Below are positions 24,459-37,200 of a stretch of DNA of 64,000 bases, piece after piece. The notes under the pieces are model-generated. The model was not told the DNA's origin and searched no databases. It saw only the letters and a program-made list of their open reading frames with translations. The DNA comes from Progne subis subis (Eukaryota; Chordata; Aves; Passeriformes; Hirundinidae), in the NCBI GenBank assembly GCA_022316685.1, contig JAKJHU010000030.1, forward strand, positions 15,270,018-15,334,017, in the 5' to 3' direction. Position 1 is the stretch's first letter. Each line of letters starts with the position of its first letter. Both the position numbers and the translations under genes were made by a program.

Positions 24459-27400
24459 AAAAAAAAGAAAAGATTAAAAAAATATAAAAATGGAGGAGAG
24501 GCAAGGTGTACTGCTGAAGCAGCTTTCTCTGATCGCTGACTTCGTGGCAAAACACCCTCTAAAACTCCAGCCACTAGATTCTCTCAAAACACTCTCACTC
24601 ATGTGACTGAAATAGCAACTAGCTTTCACCAAAATAAGGAAATTTCTGTTATTTCACATACAGTTTGGCTGTGGACAGCTTGGCTGTAGGTTGACTCTGG
24701 AATCAAATCAGAGACCTTGCCAATTCTATAGGTAGCAAGGCCATCTAATCAGAGTTTGTAATCAATAACATTTTGAAAAGGAGAAAGTTTCCTCTTTGGG
24801 GACTAAGTCAGGCTTTGATTATTTCTAATTAAAGGTAAGACATTAATGAGAAACAGACTGTCATAGATACAGATTGTCATGTTTCTTCCCTCTTCAGCAC
24901 TGACTACAACACACTGTGGGATTTGGTGATGAGTCCTAGGTACCTCAGCTAAAGCCCCACTTCAGGCCCATTTGTAAGCTGGACCTTCAGCAGGACTCAC
25001 TTGAAAGAAGTCGTTGTCTTTTCTTCACTTGTGGGTGCAGTGAAGCCATCACATTTCTGTCTTGTCAACCTTTTATGAGTAACTTTTATGACTAAACTTG
25101 AACAAGAAAGCAGGATGCTGTTACGCTGTCGGCTGATCCCATGGAGCAGGAGGTGCCAGCAGTGGAGCATTACCAGCCTCAGGCTGCACATGGGCTCATT
25201 TGCTTTGAAGAGATGAGACCTGTAGGAGCGAAAGGAAGAGGAGAGCAGAGAGATGTGGACTTCTAAGGGTAATCAGGAGCATCTTCCCTTGAAAGAGGTG
25301 GGGGAAGGAAGCTTTGATTCCTCTTTCTCCCATATGCCTTCACTTCTGTTTTTTTCCTCTCTATTTCTAGTTCCATGGCAAAAACATTGCTATTAAAGTA
25401 AAGCTCCAAGGACTTAAAATAGGGATAAATTCATAGGGATTCTTTTGAGGAAATCTTGGCTCTGGTGAAGTCAGTAGGAGTTTTGGAATCAACTTCAATG
25501 GTGTCTGAATTTCACCTTGGTGTAATACTGTCCTAAAACATTTCCAGGGCTGTACAAAAAGCACTGCCTGCTCAATGCTGACCTTTCAATCACAGCTGAA
25601 CAGAGCCTGGTACCCTCCTGTGAAATTCACCATTCTTTTGTAATAAATCACATCCTCCTCTCAAGGGGTAACAACAAATAAATACCCCCTACTCATCCTG
25701 AAAATGGGATCAACAGTGTCATATATCACTGGACACCATGAACAGACCTTTGTAGCTTCAGTGGGAAACTTGGAGAACACATGCAACTACAGAGGTTGTT
25801 TATTTGAGGGACAACTGGAATATTCCAGTGATCCAAATTTAGTTATTTTTGGTGTCCCTTTCCACAGGGAGTTGGCAACCTATTTAAATCCAGGGGATCA
25901 TGACTAGTTACTCAAGTTTTGCTCTGCTGGATTTGTGCTGTGTATCTTTTGGAAACATTGTCTTCTCTGAGCATCAGATAGCATGACGCCACAGCCCATA
26001 TCAGTGAAAAGCTCTTGTGATTATAATTTTTTTCATCTTCCCTGTTCTGTGAAGGCTGTGCTCTTTTCTCCCTCTCTGTATTTTATTGCCAATGTGAAAT
26101 GCTTTAAAAATGCCATTAAGGAATGTGTCACACAGCAGGATCTACGCTACGTTTCACTTTCTGTGCTCTTTCCAACAGCATTGTAGCTCTGAATCTACAA
26201 TATAATTCTGATGATTGAAAAAGCACAAACATTTTGGTTTTGGTAAGTGTAAGTCTAGATCTAGCCTGTTGACAACAGGCTTCTAATGTAATGTGCAGAG
26301 CCCATGTTTCCATAAATGCACAGCGATTTTGATGCAATTGGCCTGATTTTCCAAGGTACTCAAATATCTGAGGATCTTAAGCTGGTGGTCTTCAACTTCT
26401 CAATAGATGAGACTAGACACTGTTGATTCAGCAGCTAGATCCAAAGAAGGAACCACCCAAACTTGTGAAGTCCAATGGCTTTATCTTTTTCCTCACCCCC
26501 CCATCTTTGCCTTTCCCATTCCGAGAACTCAGACTGATTTCTTCACTTCCACTCTACCTTTCAAAAGCACTTCTGGAACATTTGTTTCACCATCCTCTAA
26601 GGGACCTGGGATCGGAGAGCGTATCAGCAGCCAGGGGTGACTCAGCAGTGAGAAGTGATTTTCAGCCAAGCCTCCCACGGCAACTCTGAGAGGGAGTAAG
26701 CAGCCCGTGTGTGCAAACACGTCAGGCTCGGCAAGAGGGGGTGGCAGCCGCTCCTCGCACAACATCTGCCTTCACTGTCAGTCTCTCGTGTGTGCCCACG
26801 TAGCACCATCCTCAGCAGTCAGGCACCCAGAGTGGATCTCCCCTTGCAATCCTTTCCCAGCCTGCAGCAGAGGAGCCCTCGCCTGCCTCTCCCATCTCAC
26901 AGCTTGCCTGGCACCTGTGTCTCTCTGCAGGCCTCGGCTCCAGTAGGGGACAGCAGCATTTTGGGAAGCCCCCGGGGAGAGGATGGGATTGTAGCTTTTA
27001 TACATTTTGTACACAAAGGTGATGTGATGAAGTGAGGTTGCTCTCTGCACTGCTTTGTCACCCCAAACCCAGCCTCAGGTTGGTTTGGCTGTGTGCTGTG
27101 GGACAAGTCCACAGTGGGACTGGGAACAGACTGGCTGTGCTGGAGAAGGGTACTCAGACATCCCCACTTCTGCTGTGGACCCACTGTGTGAGACTATGGG
27201 GGCAGGTATCTTCTCTGTTCTCTATATTTAAAGGCTAAAAAAGCAACTCTGACCTACCGAGACTAAAATTACCCAAGAGCCTGGTCTGTGTCTTATTAAC
27301 TGATCCTTGCCAGAAGGGAAAAGAAAAAATAAACTAGGAAAAAACTGTTTCACTTGTTTCATCTCACTGCTGTCTAATTCTCACAACCTCTACCTGGCTC

Positions 27401-28534
27401 CCTGGGCCCTTGTATATCTTTTGGCACAAGCAACAAACTTGGTTGTCCCACTGAGAGACAGAATCCTGGTGCAATGCGCAGGGAACCCTATCATGTAGCT
27501 GATACTTAAGTGCAAATTTCATTAAAAATACTTTTGAAAGATAGAGGAGGTGGATGATGAAGCAAAGGCTAGAACAGAGGGGCTCCTGCTCACATCACTA
27601 AACCTGCTTTGGTGCCTTCAACAGAAGTCACACTGGCTGTGGAGTCTGGGACATTTTGTAGAACTCAGCCATCCACTGTTGTGAGCAAAGCTGGAGGAGG
27701 GTGGCTTTGAAATTCCTTTCAGACGGTTTTTGGCCAGAGAAGTGGATGCATCCAAGATGCTAGAGATTATTAGAGTTATTTTTGCTAGCACAGTTCATTG
27801 AAAAATGTCCTTGGTGATACAGTTACTCAGTTTTTGTTCTGTGAGTTCCCTGCATAGGGAAAGGCTGATCAGTCTCCAGTAAATGCACAATGACTAGCAC
27901 CAAAATTGTGACCTTGAAGAGCTACAAAGCTTTTGTCAAATAGGGGTAAAATAGTCCAAAGCCTAAAGCCCAGCTTGCACTCCTGGGAGAAGCACCAGTA
28001 GTATGCTGTATGCTTCAGGATTCTGCTGTGTTCCTTCCAGATCCTGGCTTGCTCCAGCTGATCTCCAGCAGATGATGTCCTGAGTTTAGTATCTGAAGTC
28101 TGTGGAGTTGGCAAGGTAAGCAGAACACTCACAAATTGTTGGGGAGGAAAGAGATCCTTCAGCAGACCCTCTTCCCCTGATTTCCATCACAGCGACTCAC
28201 ATCTCACGTGCTGCTCCTCTTGGCCACACTGTCCCATTGTTGCAAAGACAGTGTCTAGTGCTGAAACATATTTTTAGCTGTGAGAAACAGAATCCCTTGC
28301 CCCTTGCATCAAGAAATTCCTACAGCATAAGCCTATGTGCTTGTGTTTTTCCTCTGTTTACGTAACCTATAACTATTTTTAGCTAGGCAAGGACTTGCCA
28401 TTTTTATCTCTGCTTATTTTCAAAAACCTTAACATATAGTATCATATTAGTCCCGACTATTTTGTGTTGCTTTTGTTCCCTATTCCCTTCATTCCTTGCC
28501 CCCTCTCTGTCACCGAGACATGCAAACAATCACA

Positions 28535-28893
28535 TGAGACAATATATTTTCGCAGGGTCGAGAGGTTCCTCCATGCCAGCTCAAAGCTGAGTCCGGGCGG
28601 AGAGAGCCTCTTTGTTTATTTCTTTCTTTTTATACATTTGTGGGTCTGGCTAAAGATTGGCTTTTTGGGGTTTCCACCTTTCAGCCTCAGTGGCCAGACC
28701 AGTTGTCAGTTACAATTGTTTTCAGGTTAGAAACATGCAAAGGACAGGGAATGAAAAACAAAGGATTTGTTTATGTTACATATGTGGGAAAAAGGTAGAA
28801 CTGCTTCTAATATTCTACAGTAACTAAAAGATCTAACTCCATTTTTATGAAAATTCAAAAGGCTTTCAAAAACTCAGAAAAACCAGGGTAACA
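28535..28893 (-). mobile_element. Probable solo LTR of an endogenous retrovirus, minus strand
   Basis: Read on the minus strand, the sequence has a compact retroviral promoter order. A CCAAT box (28660-28656) is followed by TATAAAAA (28634-28627), AATAAA (28620-28615) and a G+C-rich segment ending TATATTGTCTCA. The ends could be TG at the right (complement of 28892-28893) and CA at the left (complement of 28535-28536), giving about 359 bp. The flanking pentamers TCACA and TCTCT do not match, so the right boundary is uncertain. No internal gag, pol or env sequence adjoins it, consistent with a solo LTR. The AATAAA lies very close to the TATA box and so probably within U3. Confidence 0.65.
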
Positions 28894-31800
28894 TCTCTCC
28901 TCAGTGGATCCTAGCCCATACTCTCCTTCCCAACAGACATAGGCTGGTTTCAGCATGTCTGCTCCACTCTGATTTAGCTTAGCTCCTTCCACCAACACAA
29001 AATTAAGAAACCCTTCTCACAATACCCAGTCACAATTGCTGGTGGCTTATTTCCAGCTCTTAAACTTAAAAACCTATTTATAGCTCAAAATGCTTGAAAA
29101 GAAATCATTAAGGGAATACATCTATGAATGTAGAACAAAGATCTAATTCTGGGATTTTCTTTATGCAATTACTTAGTGTAAATAACAATGTTTGACACCT
29201 GCTTTCCTCTCCCATTGAAATCTCAAAGCAGTTTACATCTATAAATCCATTGAGCCCGAGTGCTGCAGAGAGAGGAGTTTTCATGAGGATCTTAGACTAA
29301 CCCTATGTTCTGATCTACTGAGGTTATTTTTCTTTTAAATTCACTGACTTGCTCTTACTCTGTCTGTGACCCTGCTCATGCTCCTCCTCACTTCAGGGGC
29401 TGAAGCATGGGTGAATTAGACCTTCACAGATTCGAATTATATCAAAAATATAGGACTACAGCCCTAACTGGTGGTATTCAATGGAGACCCTGAGCTCCTT
29501 GCTTTATTCTAAGCCATTAAGCATCATCATTCATCTATAAAATACAGCACAGCTACACACTGGTGCAGAGATTATTTTTTTCCCTATTTCAGTTCCCTTC
29601 ATTATTAATGTAAGGTGAATATCATTCACATTGTGACCATGGGACTAAGGAGCTCCATCCTAGTGTACTCTACTGTGACAGCCTTAATACACTTTTTGTG
29701 CAAATTATGTTTTGCTTTTTTTCCTTTGGTTCTGATGAAAATCTGCAGACTTGCAGTTAATGTTTGAAAACCAGTGCTAAGTTGAAAAGTTCATGCATTA
29801 CTCATGGGACTGAACTTCAAAACCAGAATTTCTCTTCTGGATCATATTTCTACACAGGGAAATCAGGACTCAAGTTAACAGTGACAAATCCCAAACAGGA
29901 CTCAAACTAAGAATACAGCCACATGAGCTTATAATTAATTTTTTTATTCTCAAATTCATGTTTTTCCATTTCCCTGTCCCCCTTCAGACCTATGTGTCAC
30001 TTTGTTGCAGTTCATGATAGCTCGGCTCTGTTGTGGGCCTGTTCACATTTTCTTTCCATGGAGGCCAGCATTACAAAGACAATCATGTTGATTTAACCAA
30101 GCAAAACCATCCACCTGCACCTGATACAGCCCAACAGTCAGTGAAAGTACAGCAAGGCCAGATATTTCAAGCACTGAGTTCTTTCATAATTGTTTTTAAC
30201 AAGGTATTTTGCTTAAACTTCAATCCCATGTTCCTGAAAAGTGTCTTTTAGTGGAAGGGTTGATTTGCTTGGGAAAATTTATTCTTGCTGTGAATCATCC
30301 TTTCCCTTGAATCTTTATTGTGAGCCTTGGCAAATGTTTCCAAGTCCATTCAGTTTTCTCTGGGCGATCATCAACATGCAGATCAGAGGCCTCATTCTGA
30401 AGACTACTGGCCATGCTCAAGCAGAGCTGTGAGTTCAGAACTCCTCTATTACACAAATCATTACATAGAACCCTTGTACCCAGAGGTGTGCCTAAAAGAT
30501 ACACCTCAGAGATATGTCCACTGGAAAATAAGGCAAAAATTAGCTCTCTTTATGAAGGACATTTTAATCTTAGTCAAAATACTAGGCTTCATCTATGAGA
30601 ATTCAAGTGTATTGCTTTTTAAGGTACCTTCTGGGTGAGGGACGTAACATGGCGATAAAGGAGGACACAGGGAGAGGACCTAGAATCACAGTTCTTTACT
30701 GCATCACGAGGTATGACTTGGGGTGAGACTAAAAATGCCTCTGTAGACATCAGATGTGTCTAAACCTCACCAGATTCCACAGAGGTTTTCTTCTACTGGT
30801 GTGCAAAGCTAGCTTGACCTGGTTGGTCGTCTCACAGCTCATGTAATGAGATGGATTAAAAACCCTCTTATCTCTTACTCCTTCAGTATGTGCAGGGCAC
30901 AGTCACTTTGAAACCATGATGGATTTGGCAAAAAGACTTACTGTGATTCTTTAATATCCTTCCTTGTTATGTTCACTGGACTGTGTTTACATGGTTTTTC
31001 CCACAGCTTGTGCACCATCACTTTTTATTCACCTGAAATATGCCTAAACTTGGACTGAGCATTCAGAGCTTTGTGATGTCCTTCTGCATTTCATCTTCCA
31101 TCCTTGGCCCAGATGCATCTCCTTTGCACCTTAACAGATACTCGGTGGAGCAGAAACCTGTTGGCTCTATGGAGGTGCCAGCTGCTCTTTAGGGCATAAA
31201 AAAATTGCAGCCCAGAACGGGGCCAAGTAGCTGATGAACAGCAGTGGCGAGTGCCAAGCTGCTGATGGCTGTGGGGCCTGTTGGCTTCTTCTGGCTACCC
31301 CTGTGCTGACGAACTGGTGCCAGTGCCCACCCTTGGGTCCTGGGGCCAGCTGGCATCATCTGGCCATCTCCCTACTTTTAGCTTTGCTTGCCATAGAAGT
31401 TTGCAGACTTCATATCTATCATTATTAGTCCCTGATCCAGGCTAACTCCTGAACCTTTGCTGAGGAGACTGCTGGTTACCCTGGGCCACAGTCATGGCCA
31501 AGACCACTCCAGAGCTTTTGCAGTGTTGATGTTCCAGTATTTGACCCTGCTCCCCAGTACTCTTTATGCTAAATGAGTGCTGATTTGCTTTGTGGTGTAG
31601 CAATATCTTATTTCCAGACATTTCCTGTTTGGCTGGTGCTAATTTCTGTGACTCTCCTCATTGTATCCCATTTTCAGTGCATGTGTCCCTTAGCATATCT
31701 GCAGCAACACTATGAGTGCATCTACAATTTAAAAATGGCAGCAGTATTGTAGAGATACAACAAAAATTTAAAGTAATGAAAAAAACTCCATAGTTCACAA

Positions 31801-32052
31801 TTTCTCTTATTTGTTTGCAGCAAGATAAACCAACCCCTGCTGAATCCCAGGCTGCACATCCAGCTGGTACTTCAGCAAGATAGACACATCCTATGCCCCC
31901 AGGCCTTCCAAAGTTTTAAGAACCTGGAGGATCAGGTCCTAAATAGCTCACTAAAGGTCATGAGGGGAATCTGAAGAGGATGTGGAAACAGCTCTTCCAA
32001 GAGACAAGCCAGCACAGCAGCCCCTGGAGCACGTTTTTCTCAAATTTAATAG
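28894..32052. other. Intergenic stretch, no gene recognised
   Basis: Mixed-composition sequence with short open frames only (103 codons at most, 30327-30638 plus) and no recognised domain, RNA gene or repeat. The final few hundred bases lead into the CR1 copy at 32.05 kb, and part of 31,920-32,052 may be a diverged 5' continuation of it. Confidence 0.55.
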
Positions 32053-32578
32053 GTGATAGGACCTCATGAGAGCCCACCTGGTTATACTGCATCCAGCTTT
32101 GGGTCTCTCAGCACAAGAAGGACATGGGCCTGTTGCAGTGACTTCAGATGAGGATCATGAAGATGATCAGTGGGCTTGAGCTCCTCTCGTATGAAGACAA
32201 GCTGAGAGAGTTGGGCTTGTGCAGCCTGGAGAACTGAAGGCTCCAGGGAGACCTTAGAGCACCTTCCAGTATGTAAAGGGGCTACAAGAAGGCTGGAGAG
32301 GGACTTTTCAACAAACGTGTAGGACAATAGGGAATGGCTTTAAACTGCAAGAGGATAGATCCAGATTAGATATTAGTAAGAAATTCTTTACTATGAGAGT
32401 GGTGAGGCACTGGTCCAGGTTGCCCAGAGAAGCTGTCAATACTCCATCCCTGGCAGTGTTCAAGGCCAGGTTGGATGGGGCTCAGAGCAACCTGTTCTAG
32501 TGGAAGGTGTCTCTGCTCATGTTTGGGGGAGTTGGAATTAGATGATCTTTGAGGTCCCTTCCAACCCAAACTATTTAA
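32053..32578 (+). mobile_element. CR1 LINE 3' portion, forward orientation
   Basis: The sequence follows the CR1 consensus closely, with CAGCACAAGAAGGACATGGG, AGACAAGCTGAGAGAGTTGGG, GGTTTAAACTG-like TGGCTTTAAACTGCAAGAGG, AAATTCTTTACTATGAGAGTGGTGAGGCACTGG and GAGGTCCCTTCCAACCCAAAC. The usual final ATTCTATGA repeats are replaced by TATTTAA, so the extreme 3' end is lost or mutated. It is 5'-truncated. Confidence 0.95.
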
Positions 32579-32891
32579 AGGACCATGTTTATGTCCCTTA
32601 AATTTTCTTCCCTCTGTAAAAATACATGGGAGCGACCTTAATTCATACAGGCCAGAAGTAGTCAGAAAGCAAATCCCAAGGGAAAAGAAGGAACTCCAGG
32701 GCAGAGGAGTGCCAATTCAATGGTCCAAAGGTCTTGGTTGTATGTGTGTTCATCTATTACAACTCGAGGATGAGTAAAACAACTTCCATGACAGTGATAT
32801 GGAAAAGAGCAAGGGAGGCCAGCTGTGCACCCTGTTGTCTGCAAAGAGCTGCTACAAAGGGAAGTCCAACTAATCTTTGCTAACTCTAGTG

Positions 32892-34263
32892 TGGTAGGTA
32901 GGTAGGAAGGTAGGTAGGTAGGTCGGTAGGTAGGTAGGTAGATAGATAGATAGGTAGGTAGGTAGGTAGGTAGATAGGTAGGTAGGTAGGTAGGTTAGGT
33001 AGGTAGGTGGGTAGGTAGGTAGGTTGGTCGGTAGGTAGGTAGGTAGGTAGGTAGGTTAGGTAGGTAGGTAGGTAGGAAGGTAGGTAGGTAGGTTAGGTAG
33101 GTAGGTAGGTAGGTTGGTCGGTAGGTAGATAGGTAGATAGGTAGGTAGGTAGGTAGGTAAGTTAGGTAGGTAGGTTAGGTAGGTAGGTAGGTAGGTAGAT
33201 AGGTAGGTAGGTAGATAGGTAGGTAGGTAGGTAGGTAGGTAGGTTAGGTAGGTAGGTAGGAAGATAGGTAGGTAGGTAGGTAGGTCGGTTGGTCGGTCGG
33301 TCGGTAGATAGATAGATAGTTAGGTAGGTAGGTAGGTAGGTAGGTAGATAGGTAGGTAGGAAGATAGATAGGTAGGTAGGTAGGTAGATAGGTAGGTAGG
33401 AAGATAGATAGGTAGGTAGGTTAGGTAGGTAGGTAGGAAGGTAGGTAGGTAGGTTAGGTAGGTAGGTAGGTAGGTTGGTCGGTAGGTAGATAGGTAGATA
33501 GGTAGGTAGGTAGGTAGGTAAGTTAGGTAGGTAGGTTAGGTAGGTAGGTAGGTAGGTAGATAGGTAGGTAGGTAGATAGGTAGGTAGGTAGGTAGGTAGG
33601 TAGGTTAGGTAGGTAGGTAGGTAGGTCGGTTGGTCGGTCGGTCGGTAGATAGATAGATAGTTAGGTAGGTAGGTAGGTAGGTAGGTAGGTAGATAGGTAG
33701 GTAGGAAGATAGATAGGTAGGTAGGTAGGTAGGTAGGTCGGTAGGTAGATAGGTAGGTAGGTAGGTAGGCAGGTAGGTAGGTAGGAAGGTAGATAGGAAG
33801 GTAGATAGGTAGGTAGGAATAGATAGGTAGGTAGGTGATAGATAGGTAGGTAGGTTGGTCGGTAGGTAGATAGGTAGATAGGTAGGTAGGTAGCGTAGGT
33901 AAGTTAGGTAGGTAGATAGGTAGGTAGGTAGGTAGGTAGGTTAGGTAGGTAGGTAGGAAGATAGGTAGATAGGTAGGTAGGTAGGTAGGTTAGGTAGGTA
34001 GGTAGGAAGATAGGTAGATAGGTAGGTAGGTAGGTAGGTAGGTAGGTTAGGTAGGTAGGTAGGCAGGTAGTTAGGTAGGTAGGTAGATAGGTAGGTAGGT
34101 AGATAGGTAGGTCGGTCGGTCGGTAGATAGATAGATAGATAGGTAGGTAGGTAGGTAGGTAGGTTAGGTAGGTAGGTAGGAAGATAGGTAGATAGGTAGG
34201 TAGGTAGGTAGGTTAGGTAGGTAGGTAGGAAGATAGGTAGGTAGGTAGGTAGGTAGGTAGGTA
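32892..34263. repeat. 1.37-kb (GGTA)n tetranucleotide array with higher-order structure
   Basis: Almost every base belongs to GGTA units or to one-base variants (GATA, GGAA, GGTC, GGTT, and TTAGG from one inserted T). The variants are not random. The landmark GGTTGGTC recurs at 33022, 33112, 33473 and 33853. A long ordered pattern of variants at about 33,050-33,410 recurs at about 33,415-33,735 with an offset of 361 bp, falling to 341 bp after a 20-bp loss. Thus a tetranucleotide array has itself been duplicated in blocks. The minus strand stays open as a Tyr-Leu-Pro-Thr repeat frame because three units equal four codons; this is not a gene. Confidence 0.97.
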
Positions 34264-37200
34264 CTCCATGTGAAGATGAGAAGTAGCACATGTAGCTCCA
34301 GACACAGGAGCACCACCTGCACCAACTGTGGGTGGCTCTCCAGCATCCACAGAGAATAGACACACTCAACAGCAAATCAGGTCTCTTTAGGGACAGCTGT
34401 AGTAAGTCCTGGAGCAAATCCTGGAAGATGCTTATCACATTCAGGATGTGGTGGTCCAATCTGCCTGTATTAGAACTGGGGAAAAATTAGGATAAGGTAA
34501 AGGTAAGGCAATCACCTTCTTAATAACAGAGGTTTCACCCTTCACTTCCCCACTTACTAAAATAATTTTAAATAATGTTTTTATTTTCTACCATGCTTGG
34601 ATCTTGGGGTCTAATTTCTGCTGTCACATCCAGTCTGCTAAGAGAGGTAGGTTCTATATCTTAGTCTGAGGTATGATTTTCTGTTTGCTCTTTTGAATGA
34701 CTTTGCCCAAAGGGGTGAGAATAAAAAATGTGAAAGCTGGTGTCAAAATAATTTTTCTGAGCCTTGAACACACATCTTTTTCATTATTCTTGACATTCTC
34801 TTTTATTTTTATTTTTTCCCTTTTCTACTTACATTCAGAATTAAAGCATAGTAAAATACATAGAGCAGATAATTCTCCTTTCATATTTCTTTGCTAGCAT
34901 TGGCCCATTCTCATGTGAATATGTGGGAGCTCTGAACATCACATCTGGTCTTTATATCCTTGTGATTTATGAAGACACATGATTTTCCATTCACAAGTGC
35001 ACAAGAGCATGGTCATATGACTCCTGCTATTGGGAACTCTCCTGCTATTTAGCCAGAGCCAAAAGCTACAGAAGCATCCCAGAAGCAATCTCATCCAGCA
35101 CCAAACTGAAAAAAAAAAAAAAAAAAGCTTAATATTGTCACACAGATCATCCAGAATAGTTCTTATTGTGTCCTCCCATTCTGCTGGCCAAGTGGGATGA
35201 TGCTTCCAAGAGGAGGGGGCCAACCCAGTGCTTCACGCTCGTTATTTATTTGGTTGGAAAGCTGGGATTTGGAGATGCTTTAGGAACAGACCCTCCCTCC
35301 ATGCTGTTTAAAAGGGTATCAGGGATGTCTGGTGTTTTCTTGGTACATGGTGGTGAAGAACTGAGAGGAAGAGGCCCATGCTGCTGCAAGGCTGCTGACA
35401 TGCTGTCAGGCCTTGACTGTCCCTACGGCCTGGTCTATAAGGAGGTGTCAGCGTTAGTGCTCCCACTCCATCTGCGTGGCTCCCAGATGCCCTTAGTGTG
35501 GAGAGAGCAGGAGCCAAATGGCACCTAAGCCAGGCTGGAAAGGATCGAGAACAGATGATGCTGTTCCAGAGCTAATCCTCAAATAAGACTGCTTTAGGAA
35601 GAGAGTTCATCTCATGGTGATACATATTGACACACAGTCACTGGCACAGCTGGCAGGGCCCTTCTCCCTGTCTCAGGCCTCTTCACCTCTTTCTAAATTG
35701 TTTCCTCCTTATCCCAGATTTTCTGGTTTACAGCCTGCTGTAAGGGATCTGGTCTGTTTCTATACACATTTACAGCTATTTCACACAGTCAGCAAAAGCA
35801 GGGGCCTGATTTTTGAACCAGTGACAGCCTTTTTGAAACTTGCATTTGGGAAATAGCCTCTTCAAACCTGTATGTCAGGAGTGACATCTCAGGATCAACA
35901 GAGGTTTGGGTGGCACTACAGCTTTGGTCCTGCGCATGGCCACCTCTTCCAAAGGCAGTGCAGGGTAAACATTCATGCTCTCAGTCTAAACAAAACAAGC
36001 TGACATGTTTTCACTCTTTAGTATAGACATTTCAGCAACCCTTTAAGCAAAGTATTAGAAGATGTAGTGACATGAAGGGCACAGTGGTGCAGCTCCCACA
36101 TCAAAGACAATGAAAAAGGTGGAAAAATGACAGATGTTTCATGTGGAGTTATTTCCATTCACCTATGTCTTTAATATCCACAGCTGAAAAATGCTTCAAA
36201 TGAAAATTATTGTTAATGCTGCATTCCTTGGCAAACCATAGTGCCACAGAATCTTGTAATAATGGATTGGATGCTACAGTCTGTGGCGGTGCGAGAACCA
36301 ATAGGTGTTAGTGAGCTACTGATGTCTCTGAAAAAACAGGATTTGCCTCATGGCTGAAACAAGGGACTGGGAATCTCCTGGCATTTGTTGATTTCCACCA
36401 CTGATTTGAAATGGTAGCTTAGAGCAAAGCTTTGTTTTTCTTGCTGTTCTCCTGCCTGCACCAAACAGTATTTCCTGCCTTGCAGAAATGCTGGTGCTGG
36501 AAAATTAGCAAGGTGTACCAAGAACCTGGTATGATGTGGCCACTGCTAGAAATTCCAGGGACTGTTCTCTGCAAAGACATGTGTTAAGTAAAACTGCTAT
36601 TTTTGTTTCATTGTGGTTGTTGCTGACTGTCAGCACTAGAAACACAGCAGTGAATACATCATCACTGTCCTCTGGCGAAATGGAGGAGTTGGGGCACAGG
36701 CTGAGCATGGGAAGTTTACAAAGGTAGAGAGTGCACAGCTGGTTTTTGCATGGAGATACACATTTTCCTAGCATGGGTGATGCCCACAATGTGAACTGTT
36801 CAGAGAATTGCTTTAAACAGACACACTTCGCAAATAATGTTTGTTTTGTTTCAAAACAAACAGGGAGTGATTGAAAAGCACAAAGGTATTGGCAGTGCCA
36901 CAATGAGAAAATTATAAAGGCAGTCACACGTGATATATTGACTGAGTTCACATACCGGGACACCTCTGAAGCTCGAATTTGCGAAAGAACAGAAGAGAGC
37001 TGGGTCTTCAGATCCTACAGTTTTTCAGTGGGTTTTGATTGCCCAGCACATTTCAGCAGTTAAAACAGCAAACAATTAATACTTGAATGTAATATGAAAA
37101 TGGGCAACTATGCTCTTTCCTCAATTCAGACCAGTGATTTCCTGGCTTGGGCTGCAGCACCGAGAAGTTGCCGTCACTGAAAGTCAGAGGTTGATGCTGG

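Larger units (their letters stand above)
21001..28534. other. Intergenic stretch, no gene recognised
   Basis: No coding exon could be supported. The longest frame, 146 codons on the minus strand at 21140-21580, has no family resemblance I can name. The stretch holds a G/T-rich simple tract (22773-22864) and a long A run (24422-24456). A slightly G+C-richer patch at about 26,690-26,990 lacks the CpG density of a promoter island. Confidence 0.6.

Noticed and set aside
24422..24487. Long A tract as the tail of a processed pseudogene or SINE
   Set aside because: No gene-like or SINE-like body could be recognised to its left, and no flanking target duplication was seen.
32990..34250. TTAGG words resembling insect-type telomere repeat
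   Set aside because: They arise from single T insertions between TAGG units and do not form a pure TTAGG tandem run. The bird telomere repeat is TTAGGG, so this is not interstitial telomere DNA.
32892..34263. CRISPR-like regular repetition
   Set aside because: There are no distinct unique spacers, only near-identical tetranucleotides in a vertebrate genome.
33941..34459. 172-codon minus-strand frame with Tyr-Leu-Pro-Thr repeats
   Set aside because: It is the translation of the GGTA array: twelve bases equal three units and four codons, so the frame stays open by arithmetic. There is no independent coding evidence.
36505..36963. 152-codon minus-strand frame
   Set aside because: No recognisable family, no neighbouring exons and no promoter island. 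A length near 150 codons is within chance for 64 kb read in six frames.
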